Positions 46,412 through 53,496 are shown, counted from the stretch's first letter. The stretch: DNA of 64,000 bases from an uncultured Erysipelotrichaceae bacterium (GCA_902787955.1 CADAIJ010000001.1:1-64000), one strand, 5' to 3'. A program made the numbers and translations. Notes: a model not told the origin generated them from the sequence alone.

Positions 46412-47143
46412 TTAATGTCCTAATTGACGAATGGAAACTGCATCAGTCTCAGTTCTAATTGTTTCCATATATTCGCTTAATTTTTCTTCCGCGCCTTCAT
46501 AGGAGACTAAGAAGCGAATTTGAACAACTTTGCTTCCTCCATCATCGATGATTTCACTTGATAAATTATGAATGCTATAACCGAATGTTTCAGAAATATT
46601 TAAGACGCGTTCAAGGACAGGAGTGCCTGGTTTAACAGTAAGAAGAATAAATGGATTCTTTTTATTAATGTTTGTCTCCACCTTCTTAAAGAAGATAAGA
46701 ACAAGCATGATAAGAAGTGTACCCACAATCGCGAGAACAAAGTTAAATGAACCACAGGCAATACCAATCGCCATAACAATCCAAATAGTTGCCGCGGTAG
46801 TTAAACCTTTAACGCCACTTCTAAGATGCATAATCGCGCCTGCACCTAAAAAGCCAACACCAGTGACGATCTGCGCGGCAAGTCGAGCCACATCACGGTT
46901 AGCAAATGCCGCAGGGAATCCATAAATGGATATAATCATAATAATACAAGAACCAACCCCGACTAATAGGTGAGTTCTAAGTCCAGCGTTACGGCCTCGT
47001 TTTTCTCTTTCAAGACCAACAAGACCACATAAAAGAACGGAAAGAACTAAGGCGATGACACAGAGGATTAAATTACCGACTGGCCAACCATCAATATTCC
47101 ATTCGTTTAAGTATTCCGCTATTTTTTGATCTATCGTAATCAT
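46412..47143 (-). CDS. MgtC/SapB family membrane protein
   Basis: The 243-residue protein has about five spans, the MgtC signature VGLEREKRGRNAGLRTHLLVGVGS and GFLGAGAIM, and a C-terminal ACT-like soluble domain (about 165-240). MgtC proteins affect Mg2+ homeostasis and ATP synthase. Length and domains match Bacillus YhiD. Confidence 0.93.
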   Translation of the reverse strand: MITIDQKIAEYLNEWNIDGWPVGNLILCVIALVLSVLLCGLVGLEREKRGRNAGLRTHLLVGVGSCIIMIISIYGFPAAFANRDVARLAAQIVTGVGFLGAGAIMHLRSGVKGLTTAATIWIVMAIGIACGSFNFVLAIVGTLLIMLVLIFFKKVETNINKKNPFILLTVKPGTPVLERVLNISETFGYSIHNLSSEIIDDGGSKVVQIRFLVSYEGAEEKLSEYMETIRTETDAVSIRQLGH

Positions 47144-47272
47144 AAGAAAACCTCGTTAGTAAAATACTATCTAAATATAACTATACAACTTCAGAGCTTT
47201 AAAATGCTATAAATATTATTTATTTTCATTTCTAAATCCTCATTTTCCTTATATATTTATTAATGTATACAT

Positions 47273-49627
47273 ATGGCAATCACTCTACGTTTATCCGTCC
47301 ATAATCTCGTGGATTTCTTATTAAGAAGCGGTGATATTGATGACCGTATTTTTAATCGCTCCACGATGGCGGAAGGAACTAGACTCCATACTTTATATCA
47401 AACTAATCAAATTGGTAACTATCTATCTGAATATTATTTAGAAGAAACATTTAAGGTTGATAGATTTGATGTCGTGCTTAACGGTAGGGCGGATGGAATC
47501 ATTCTTATTGGTAATTCTATCGTCGTCGATGAAATTAAAACCACAATCGTAGACTTAGAAGAATTCTTCAATAATGAAAAAGAATGGCACTTAGGTCAGG
47601 CGAAATGTTACGCGCTTATGATCGCTCACGAAAAGCACGCCGAAGAAGTAAAAATTAAACTAACTTATATCCATCAAATCACAAATGAAAAAGTAATCCA
47701 TGACTTCACTTTTAAAACTAAAGATTTAGAGAAAGAAGTTAATGATTTAATCTATGAATATATCTCTTTCTATAACCTAGTCGAAGACCATCAGTTAAGA
47801 CGAAATGAAATCTTAAAAGATGCAACTTTTCCTTATAAAGATTACCGTAAAGGTCAAAGAGATTTATCCCGTTATTCCTATGGAATCGCGCTTAATGGAG
47901 GCCTTCTTTTCGCTGAAGCTCCTACGGGAATTGGAAAAACAATGTCAACCTTATTCCCGTTTGTAAAATCCTTCAGTTCTACAGATAACGAAAAGATTTT
48001 CTATTTAACCGCGAAAAACCCAGGAAAAGAAGCAGCGATAAACGCGGTGGACACGATTAATAAAACGAATGATAACCCGATAAGCGCAATATCAATCACC
48101 GCGAGAGATAAAATCTGTCCAAATCCAGATAAAGGTTGTAACCCTGATGAATGTCCATTCGCAAAAGCTTACTATAAGAAAGTTAATGAAGTTCTTAAGA
48201 AAGCTTTAAGTAAGAAGAATCAACTATTCACCTCGAAAGAAGTCTTAAAACTAGCGAATAAATACGAAATATGTCCATTTGAATTTGAACTAGATTTATC
48301 ACTATATCTTGATGTAATTATCTGTGACTATAACTATTTCTTTGATCCACAGGTCTATTTTAAAAGATATTTTGATGAATCATCTTCTAATTATCTCGCA
48401 TTAATTGATGAAGCGCATAACCTTGTGGAACGTGGTCGAAACATGTATAGTTCATCAATTTCTAGCGAATCCCTTGCTAAAGCAAAAGAATGCATAAAAT
48501 ATTTGGACCACAAAAAGATAAAGTCTACCTCTAGGAAACTAACTAAACTATTTAACGAATTTAAAGACTATCCAGAAGGAGATACATTACTTGAAGATGG
48601 CCTCGATGTGAGCTTTTTAAACGCGGTAGAAAACTACTTACTAGCGAGTCTAGACGTCATGAAAAACTTACATGAATTTATCAGTGAGGAATTTAAAGAT
48701 TTCCATTTCGAACTCAATAAATTTATGAAGCTAATGGACTTTTATGATCATAACTTCGCTATCTATTTATCTAAAGATAAGTATGAAACTAAAATCAATT
48801 TATTCTGCTTAAATCCCGCGGATAACTTAAGATCTTCTTTAAATAAAATTAAAGGGGCGGTTATCTTCTCCGCGACTCTTTCTCCAATTAACTATTATAT
48901 GAATATGATATGTGGAGAAGACACTAAACCATTCCTCTCTTTAAAGTCTCCATTTAAGAAAAATAATCTCCTCTTAATGGTGTCTCCTAATATCTCCACT
49001 AGATACAAAAGAAGAAATGAAACTATTTATCAAGTAAAAGACTTAATTGAAGGAGTAATAACCTCTAAGATAGGTAACTATTTTGTTTATGTCCCATCTT
49101 ATGAATACTTAAATAATCTTGTTCCTCTTTTAGAGGATTTAGATATTGATTTACTTATTCAAGAGAAGAATATGACTAATGAAGAAAAAGAACAATTTAT
49201 CTCTATCTTCCAATCAAACCCAACTCGTTCAAGAGTGGGTATCGCCGTTATAGGAGGAGCCTTCAGCGAAGGGATAGACTTAATTGAAGATCGTTTAATC
49301 GGAGTTATCGTTGTGGGCGTGGGTCTCCCTCAACTATGTTTTGAAAGAGATTTAATTAGAAACTATTTTGACTCAATCGATCCTGAATTTAAAGAAGGCT
49401 ATAACTATTCTTATCTTTACCCAGGGATGAATAAAGTTTTCCAAGCGGCAGGCCGAGTCATTCGAAGCGAAAACGATAGGGGAGTAGTTTTACTTATTGA
49501 TGACCGTTATCTAAACTCTAATTACCGAAAACTTTATCCTGAATCCTGGAATCATTATGAAGTAGTGAATAACCGAGATGATGTCGAAACTTTAATGAAA
49601 GAATTCTATAAGGAAGAACTAAATTAA
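47273..49627 (+). CDS. RecB/Cas4-type nuclease fused to a DinG/XPD-like helicase
   Basis: Residues 1-190 are a PD-(D/E)XK domain: GRADGII, VVDEIKTT and GQAKCYAL form the D, E-x-K and Q-x3-Y motifs. Residues 200-784 are a DinG/XPD superfamily 2 helicase with Walker A APTGIGKT near 219, four Cys of an FeS domain (CPNPDKGC, CPFAKAY, ICPFEF), DEAH box LIDEAHNL near 379, and motif VI QAAGRVIRS. It unwinds and cuts DNA in repair. No Shine-Dalgarno sequence is seen. Confidence 0.88.
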   Translation: MAITLRLSVHNLVDFLLRSGDIDDRIFNRSTMAEGTRLHTLYQTNQIGNYLSEYYLEETFKVDRFDVVLNGRADGIILIGNSIVVDEIKTTIVDLEEFFNNEKEWHLGQAKCYALMIAHEKHAEEVKIKLTYIHQITNEKVIHDFTFKTKDLEKEVNDLIYEYISFYNLVEDHQLRRNEILKDATFPYKDYRKGQRDLSRYSYGIALNGGLLFAEAPTGIGKTMSTLFPFVKSFSSTDNEKIFYLTAKNPGKEAAINAVDTINKTNDNPISAISITARDKICPNPDKGCNPDECPFAKAYYKKVNEVLKKALSKKNQLFTSKEVLKLANKYEICPFEFELDLSLYLDVIICDYNYFFDPQVYFKRYFDESSSNYLALIDEAHNLVERGRNMYSSSISSESLAKAKECIKYLDHKKIKSTSRKLTKLFNEFKDYPEGDTLLEDGLDVSFLNAVENYLLASLDVMKNLHEFISEEFKDFHFELNKFMKLMDFYDHNFAIYLSKDKYETKINLFCLNPADNLRSSLNKIKGAVIFSATLSPINYYMNMICGEDTKPFLSLKSPFKKNNLLLMVSPNISTRYKRRNETIYQVKDLIEGVITSKIGNYFVYVPSYEYLNNLVPLLEDLDIDLLIQEKNMTNEEKEQFISIFQSNPTRSRVGIAVIGGAFSEGIDLIEDRLIGVIVVGVGLPQLCFERDLIRNYFDSIDPEFKEGYNYSYLYPGMNKVFQAAGRVIRSENDRGVVLLIDDRYLNSNYRKLYPESWNHYEVVNNRDDVETLMKEFYKEELN

Positions 49628-49629
49628 CT

Positions 49630-50307
49630 ATGTTAAAGAAATACTTAGTCTTTTCTATTGATGATGGAACCATCTACGATAAAGATGTTATTTCTTTATT
49701 CAATAAATACGGGATTAGGGGTACTTTTAACATTAACTCTAATCTTGCTAACTTCACTTGGTACTATAATGACAATATTCCTATCACTAGACTAGATTTT
49801 ATGTCTAATTATGAACTATATAAGAATCATGAAGTAGCAAGTCACACTTTAGATCATATTCATCTCACAAGCGTGGACCGTAAAGAGATAATTAGGCAAG
49901 TTAATGGAGACTTAACCTATTTAAGCTGGTTATTTAAAAGAAATGATATATCTAGCTTTGCTATGCCGTTTTCTGATAATAACGAATGGGTTAACTCTAT
50001 CATTAAAGAACACACAAATGTATCTAATATAAGAGTGTCCGAGATAGATGAATCATTTAACCCTCCTAGTGATAGATACTATATAAAGATAACTAGCTTA
50101 GATATTAATAGAGCGATTGAGTTATTCCCTAAGTTTCTAAAATCCAGAAAGAAAATAAGTGTCTTTATCTACGCTGGCCATAGTTATGATTTCTATGTAA
50201 ATAATACTTTTGATAAGTTAGAAGAGTTTTTAAAACTAATCAATGCCCATAAAGAAATTGAAGTAGTCACTATGAAAGAACTTGTGGACGCCATTTTCAA
50301 AAAGTAG
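49630..50307 (+). CDS. Polysaccharide deacetylase-like protein
   Basis: The 225-residue NodB-like fold starts LVFSIDDGTIYD (catalytic Asp pair) and has HEVASHTLDHIHL (metal His pair). There is no signal peptide, unlike secreted peptidoglycan deacetylases, so the substrate is probably cytoplasmic. The gene follows the helicase by 2 bp. Confidence 0.82.
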   Translation: MLKKYLVFSIDDGTIYDKDVISLFNKYGIRGTFNINSNLANFTWYYNDNIPITRLDFMSNYELYKNHEVASHTLDHIHLTSVDRKEIIRQVNGDLTYLSWLFKRNDISSFAMPFSDNNEWVNSIIKEHTNVSNIRVSEIDESFNPPSDRYYIKITSLDINRAIELFPKFLKSRKKISVFIYAGHSYDFYVNNTFDKLEEFLKLINAHKEIEVVTMKELVDAIFKK

Positions 50308-50310
50308 GTT

Positions 50311-50316
50311 TATAAT
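50311..50316 (+). promoter_or_regulatory. -10 element of the yggS-type gene
   Basis: TATAAT lies 8 bp before the ATG at 50325, so the transcript would start at or close to the start codon. Confidence 0.4.
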
Positions 50317-50324
50317 CTTAAGTT

Positions 50325-50954
50325 ATGATTAGAGAAGATATTAAAGAATTTATTCAAACTATCCCAAGTGGAGTAACTGTGGTATGCGCCACAAAATACG
50401 GTGATAGTAACGATATCAAAACTCTATATGAAGCAGGGCTTAAAGACTTTGGTGAAAATAGAGTGGACGCCTTTTTAACTAAGTATGAAGAGCTTAAAAA
50501 TCTAGATAATATCAGATGGCATTTTATTGGCCATCTTCAACGTAATAAAGCTAAACTAATCATTAATAAAATCGACTGTCTTCACTCCTTAGATTCTTTA
50601 GATTTAGCTAAGAAAATTAATGAACTAAGAGAAACCCCATTAGACACCTTTATTGAGGTTTCTATTAACTTAGAAGAGAATAAAAACGGTGTCCCATTTT
50701 ACGGACTAGAAGAGTTTATTAATAAAATTAAATATTATCCAAAAATCCATCTTGTTGGTCTTATGATGATGGCGTATAAAAACAGTTCTAACCCATACGA
50801 AGAATTTCTTAAACTTAAGAATCTAAGAGATGAAATAGAGACTAAATTAAATATCTCTTTACCTTATCTAAGTATGGGGATGTCTGATGATTATTTGTCC
50901 GCGATAAAAGCAGGATCAACGCATATTAGATTAGGTCGTATTTTATTCAAATAG
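50325..50954 (+). CDS. yggS: YggS-family pyridoxal-phosphate homeostasis protein
   Basis: The 209-residue protein has a PLP-binding TIM barrel: VCATKYGD (PLP Lys), FGENRVDAF, WHFIGHLQRNKAK, and LSMGMSDDYLSAIKAGSTHIRLG. It buffers free PLP. The length is slightly short but complete. Confidence 0.93.
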   Translation: MIREDIKEFIQTIPSGVTVVCATKYGDSNDIKTLYEAGLKDFGENRVDAFLTKYEELKNLDNIRWHFIGHLQRNKAKLIINKIDCLHSLDSLDLAKKINELRETPLDTFIEVSINLEENKNGVPFYGLEEFINKIKYYPKIHLVGLMMMAYKNSSNPYEEFLKLKNLRDEIETKLNISLPYLSMGMSDDYLSAIKAGSTHIRLGRILFK

Positions 50955-51005
50955 AGTCCCTAGAAAAATATCCATAACTATCTTCCTAGAGCACCTATCT
51001 ATCTC

Positions 51006-51034
51006 TTGAACATGTCAGATTGATATGTTAAATT
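51006..51034 (+). promoter_or_regulatory. Unit A antisense promoter
   Basis: TTGAAC, 17 bp, TAAATT. Position and spacing are identical in the four units. Confidence 0.75.
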
Positions 51035-51051
51035 ATAATTGTTTTGTTGCT

Positions 51052-51081
51052 GGGCTAGCATTATGGTGCTAGTCCATTTTT
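51052..51081 (+). terminator. Unit A hairpin with T-run
   Basis: GGGCTAGCA pairs with TGCTAGTCC around a 6-base loop, followed by ATTTTT. It ends a plus-strand RNA of about 40 nt and is complementary to the 3' untranslated end of the peptide mRNA. Confidence 0.75.
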
Positions 51082-51092
51082 GATGAAAGACG

Positions 51093-51161
51093 TTAATCTT
51101 TCAAAATCAATAAAGCAATAATTATCATTCCAACAAGAACGATAAGGACAATACTGTCCAT
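51093..51161 (-). CDS. 22-residue hydrophobic peptide, unit A (candidate type I toxin)
   Basis: Starts ATG, sequence opens M-D-S-I-V-L-I-V, continues as an unbroken run of Ile/Leu/Val/Gly/Ala/Met, and ends L-K-D: a single membrane span with an acidic N-terminus and a charged C-terminus. AAGGAG lies 9 bases before the start in all four units. Compared with unit C, most DNA changes in this frame are third-position and silent, which supports translation. Size and character match Ibs/Ldr/Fst-type toxins, but I recognise no exact family. Confidence 0.75.
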   Translation of the reverse strand: MDSIVLIVLVGMIIIALLILKD

Positions 51162-51226
51162 AGTTTAATTCTCCTTTTTGACAGAGGTACAAGAAGTAGA
51201 TAGGCGAAAACAATATGACGGATCAT
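51125..51226 (-). CDS. Leader frame overlapping the unit A peptide
   Basis: A 33-codon frame behind a strong AAGGAGG runs through the Shine-Dalgarno and first half of the 22-residue frame in another register. Its first half has H-I-V-F-A-Y-L and V-P-L in common with unit C. It probably couples translation to the peptide gene, like mok to hok. Its own product may have no function. Confidence 0.5.
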   Translation of the reverse strand: MIRHIVFAYLLLVPLSKRRIKLWTVLSLSFLLE

Positions 51227-51297
51227 ATGCTTTCCTCCTTATTAAGAGTTCCTATAGAAGCACCCAGAAATGCTCCTATAAGACATCAATCCATTCC

Positions 51298-51326
51298 TTG
51301 CACATTCTAATTTGATATCATAAAAT
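51298..51326 (+). promoter_or_regulatory. Unit B antisense promoter
   Basis: TTGCAC, 17 bp, TAAAAT. Confidence 0.75.
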
Positions 51327-51341
51327 GTAATTGTGGTGTTA

Positions 51342-51372
51342 CGGGCTAGCATTCTGGTGCTAGGCCCTTTTT
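51342..51372 (+). terminator. Unit B hairpin with T-run
   Basis: CGGGCTAGCA and TGCTAGGCCC pair and are followed by TTTTT. Confidence 0.75.
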
Positions 51373-51383
51373 GATGAAAGAGG

Positions 51384-51452
51384 CTAGTCTTTCAAAAGTA
51401 ACACGGCAATAAGTATCAAGCCAAGGGCAATGATACCCACCAAAAGGTGCAC
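51384..51452 (-). CDS. 22-residue hydrophobic peptide, unit B
   Basis: Same length and end (L-K-D) as unit A, but a GTG start and the most divergent body (opens M-H-L-L-V-G). Shine-Dalgarno AAGGAG at the same 9-base distance. Hydrophobicity is fully kept although many residues differ. Confidence 0.7.
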   Translation of the reverse strand: MHLLVGIIALGLILIAVLLLKD

Positions 51453-51517
51453 GCTTTATCTCTCCTTTCTAGAAGAGGTACAAGAAATAGATAGGTGATA
51501 GATTTATGACAAAGCAT
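51416..51517 (-). CDS. Leader frame overlapping the unit B peptide
   Basis: A 33-codon frame behind AAGGAGGG. It shares H-K-S-I-T-Y-L and V-P-L-L-E-R-R with unit D, marking the B/D subtype. Confidence 0.5.
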   Translation of the reverse strand: MLCHKSITYLFLVPLLERRDKACTFWWVSLPLA

Positions 51518-51589
51518 AAGGCTACCCTCCTTAGTAAGAGTTCCTATAGACACTCCCATAAAAGTACCTATAGGACACCTACCTAAACC

Positions 51590-51618
51590 TTGCACATACC
51601 AAGTCGATAAGTTACAAT
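51590..51618 (+). promoter_or_regulatory. Unit C antisense promoter
   Basis: TTGCAC, 17 bp, TACAAT. Confidence 0.75.
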
Positions 51619-51635
51619 TTAATTGTATTTCTGCT

Positions 51636-51665
51636 GGGCTAGCATTATGGTGCTAGTCCATTTTT
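51636..51665 (+). terminator. Unit C hairpin with T-run
   Basis: Same stem as unit A, then ATTTTT. Confidence 0.75.
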
Positions 51666-51676
51666 GATGAAAGACG

Positions 51677-51745
51677 TTAATCTTTCAAAATCAGCAAAGC
51701 AATTATTATCATCCCGACTAGGACGATAAGGACAAGATTGTCCAA
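51677..51745 (-). CDS. 22-residue hydrophobic peptide, unit C
   Basis: A TTG start behind AAGGAG, otherwise nearly the same peptide as unit A (two conservative residue changes, seven silent codon changes). Confidence 0.7.
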   Translation of the reverse strand: MDNLVLIVLVGMIIIALLILKD

Positions 51746-51810
51746 ACTGCAATTCTCCTTTCTGGTAGAGGTACAAAGTATAAGTAGGCGAAAACAATAT
51801 GAAAAAACAT
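51718..51810 (-). CDS. Leader frame overlapping the unit C peptide
   Basis: A 30-codon frame behind AAGGAGG. It stops three codons earlier than in the other units because of a silent change in the peptide frame, suggesting that its C-terminal part is unconstrained. Confidence 0.5.
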   Translation of the reverse strand: MFFHIVFAYLYFVPLPERRIAVWTILSLSS

Positions 51811-51881
51811 ATGTTTTCCTCCTTAGTGAGAGGTCCTATAAGTGCTTCCGTAATAACACCTATAGGACACCTACCTATATC

Positions 51882-51910
51882 TTGAACATATTAATTTGAT
51901 ATGATATATT
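51882..51910 (+). promoter_or_regulatory. Unit D antisense promoter
   Basis: TTGAAC, 17 bp, TATATT. Confidence 0.75.
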
Positions 51911-51927
51911 CTAATTGAGTTTGAACT

Positions 51928-51958
51928 GGGGTAGCATTACGGTGCTACTCCCATTTTT
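51928..51958 (+). terminator. Unit D hairpin with T-run
   Basis: GGGGTAGCA pairs with TGCTACTCC: relative to units A-C a C-G pair has become G-C, a compensatory change that supports a functional RNA stem. ATTTTT follows. Confidence 0.75.
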
Positions 51959-51970
51959 GTTAAAGGCTGG

Positions 51971-52039
51971 CTAGTCCTTTAAAAGTAAAAGCGCAATTAT
52001 TATCATCGCGATGACGACGATAAGGACAATGCTGTCCAA
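51971..52039 (-). CDS. 22-residue hydrophobic peptide, unit D
   Basis: A TTG start behind AAGGAG, opening M-D-S-I-V-L-I-V as in unit A and ending L-L-L-K-D. The small stem just after the coding end also covaries (GAAAGA/TCTTTC in A-C, TTAAAGG/CCTTTAA in D). Confidence 0.7.
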   Translation of the reverse strand: MDSIVLIVVIAMIIIALLLLKD

Positions 52040-52104
52040 AATATATTTCTCCTTTCTAATAGAGGTACAAGAGGTAGATAAGTGATAGATTTATGACAAC
52101 GCAT
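52003..52104 (-). CDS. Leader frame overlapping the unit D peptide
   Basis: A 33-codon frame with a weaker GAGGGTG Shine-Dalgarno and no CCTATAG repeats upstream, so unit D may be poorly expressed or a decaying edge copy. Confidence 0.4.
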   Translation of the reverse strand: MRCHKSITYLPLVPLLERRNIFWTALSLSSSSR

Positions 52105-52157
52105 AAATTACACCCTCACTATTAAGTAGGGGTGTTAGGGATAAAAAATGTTCAAAA

Positions 52158-52178
52158 TTTGGGAAAAATTGTCCCAAA
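52158..52178. promoter_or_regulatory. 21-bp palindrome TTTGGGA-N7-TCCCAAA
   Basis: A perfect copy in the 52105-52653 gap, 54 bp upstream of the leader of the unit D peptide on the minus strand and upstream of TATAAT (52221-52226) on the plus strand. Apart from this, a weak small frame and a terminator, I see nothing in this gap. Confidence 0.55.
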
Positions 52179-52371
52179 TGTTTTTATTAAGTTGATTTAA
52201 AGGGGATTTTTAAAACACTTTATAATAAAGAAATATAAGTTTACTAAAGTTTAAGGAAAGTTTACTAAATCGTAGATATTTAAATACTAAAAGTATTCAT
52301 AATATCAGCGTTTTGTTTATTAACTTCTCAATTTGTTTACTTTCTTTTCGTAGATTTTTCTATACATACTA

Positions 52372-52479
52372 ATGATACTAGATTTAACAGCGTGTTTTGG
52401 TGCAGGGGTTAGCACCAATAATGACGTTATTGGATTTGCTACAGTTCTTACCGCTGATGGTATCTATATTAAAAACTAG
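52372..52479 (+). CDS. Possible 35-residue peptide
   Basis: A short frame opening M-I-L-D-L-T-A-C-F-G-A-G with no clear Shine-Dalgarno sequence, followed 27 bp later by a terminator. It may be a small peptide or only a short RNA. Confidence 0.2.
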   Translation: MILDLTACFGAGVSTNNDVIGFATVLTADGIYIKN

Positions 52480-52505
52480 TAGACTCCTTAAAATTCCCCC
52501 CTAAA

Positions 52506-52569
52506 AAGCCTAGGTCACCGCGTTTCCCCTTTCTTTATCATATTAGAGGTGACTTAGGCTTTTCTTTTT
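52506..52569 (+). terminator. Terminator with long loop
   Basis: AAGCCTAGGTCACC (52506-52519) pairs with GGTGACTTAGGCTT (52549-52562) with one G-U; the loop is about 29 bases. TTTTCTTTTT follows. Confidence 0.65.
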
Positions 52570-52653
52570 GGATCTATCGTTAATATTATTTATTCCTTAT
52601 TAAATTTATTTATATAATGTAACTAGAACTAAGTAGTAGGGGGTTAAAGATGT

Positions 52654-53073
52654 ATGAATAACAATAACAACAATATGAGAAGCTCTATCGATATCTGGAA
52701 AGACTTATTCTCTTCTTACTCTAATACGATTAAGGATATGTCTTTAAGTGTCTCTAAAAGCGTTCCTAATGTTCTTCCTAGCTACACTAGTGGGGCTTCT
52801 TCAATTAACCCTAATCACCCTAGCCTAGCTAACTCCATTAACACTAATCAAAACCCATATACTTATCATAAAGAAGAACATAACTATAAGATGAATCCTA
52901 ATAACTATAACTATGGAGTGATGTCATCTACTTATAAAGATGATAAAGCCTATATGGATACTTCCACGGTGGTTAGCTCTAATAAAGTAGTCTCTTCCTA
53001 TTATTTCCCAATCGTCTATCTCCCTTTATTCCCTTTAGGTTTATTTATTCGCTCCCCATTTATAAAGAAGTAG
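52654..53073 (+). CDS. Asn/Ser-rich hypothetical protein
   Basis: The 139-residue product is dominated by Asn, Ser and Tyr, with one hydrophobic stretch near the end (about 116-133) and a basic tail. I know no family. A GGGGG stretch lies upstream, but the spacing is poor. Possibly a tail-anchored protein. Confidence 0.5.
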   Translation: MNNNNNNMRSSIDIWKDLFSSYSNTIKDMSLSVSKSVPNVLPSYTSGASSINPNHPSLANSINTNQNPYTYHKEEHNYKMNPNNYNYGVMSSTYKDDKAYMDTSTVVSSNKVVSSYYFPIVYLPLFPLGLFIRSPFIKK

Positions 53074-53143
53074 AAATATCTAGTTAAATAGACTATTATT
53101 ATATTGTCCTTTTTGATAGAGGCAATTCGATAAGTTAAAGTAG

Positions 53144-53178
53144 GGAAAAGCGCTCGTAGGAGTGCTTTTCTCTTTTTT
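53144..53178 (+). terminator. Terminator before the first surface-protein gene
   Basis: GAAAAGCgCTC and GAGtGCTTTTC form an 11-bp stem with loop GTAG, then CTCTTTTTT. A near-identical copy is at 54870. Confidence 0.88.
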
Positions 53179-53250
53179 ATAGAGAAATAAATAAAAACAA
53201 TATCTAAGAATCTAATCATCTCTTAGTTAGTAATAATCTAGTTTATAAAA

Positions 53251-53279
53251 TTGACTAAACAAACGGGGAGGGGTATCAT
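53251..53279 (+). promoter_or_regulatory. Promoter with GGGGAGGGG spacer (surface gene 1)
   Basis: TTGACT and TATCAT are 17 bp apart. The spacer contains GGGGAGGGG, an interrupted G-tract. Confidence 0.75.
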
Positions 53280-53285
53280 TTTAGC

Positions 53286-53496
53286 AAGTTTAGAATTAAC
53301 GGAGAAAATCTGATTATGAGGATTTTCGACGAAAAATTCGCCAAAAATTTGTATTTAACTATATGTTAGGTAAGTTATTTACAAACCTCTAGGAAAATCT
53401 AGTCCTAGGGTTAGCCATTAAACTTAATATTAATTAGAAAGGAAATTTAAAGTTATAAAGTGTGGCTATTTATAACTAGAAAAACAAATAAGAAAT
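53286..53496 (+). promoter_or_regulatory. Structured leader with candidate pseudoknot, copy 1
   Basis: Hairpins GAAAATC/GATTTTC (near 53304-53326) and CTAGG/CCTAG precede the core. Core: TAGCCA 53412-53417, TAGAAAGG 53435-53442, hairpin AGTTATA/TATAACT (53451-53477) whose loop holds TGGCTA (53463-53468), complementary to TAGCCA. Confidence 0.65.

Larger units (their letters stand above)
50958..52104. repeat. Four tandem units of about 292 bp, each a small-peptide/antisense module
   Basis: Stop codons of the four peptides are at 51093, 51384, 51677 and 51971, giving periods of 291, 293 and 294 bp. Each unit carries a plus-strand promoter and hairpin, a minus-strand 22-residue peptide gene, and an overlapping minus-strand leader frame. 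The three inter-unit spacers each have two CCTATAG/CCTATAA direct repeats about 24 bp apart (51251/51275, 51543/51567, 51835/51859). A degenerate version with CCTAGA lies at 50959/50985, left of unit A; unit D has none on its right. Units A and C are one subtype, B and D another by their leader frames. Confidence 0.9.

Noticed and set aside
50958..52104. CRISPR-like array
   Set aside because: The repeat period is about 292 bp, the units contain coding frames and promoters, and there are no short identical repeats with unique spacers.
53016..53219. Minus-strand gene over the 53-kb terminator
   Set aside because: The frame runs through the terminator stem and the 3' end of the plus-strand gene, with no Shine-Dalgarno sequence.
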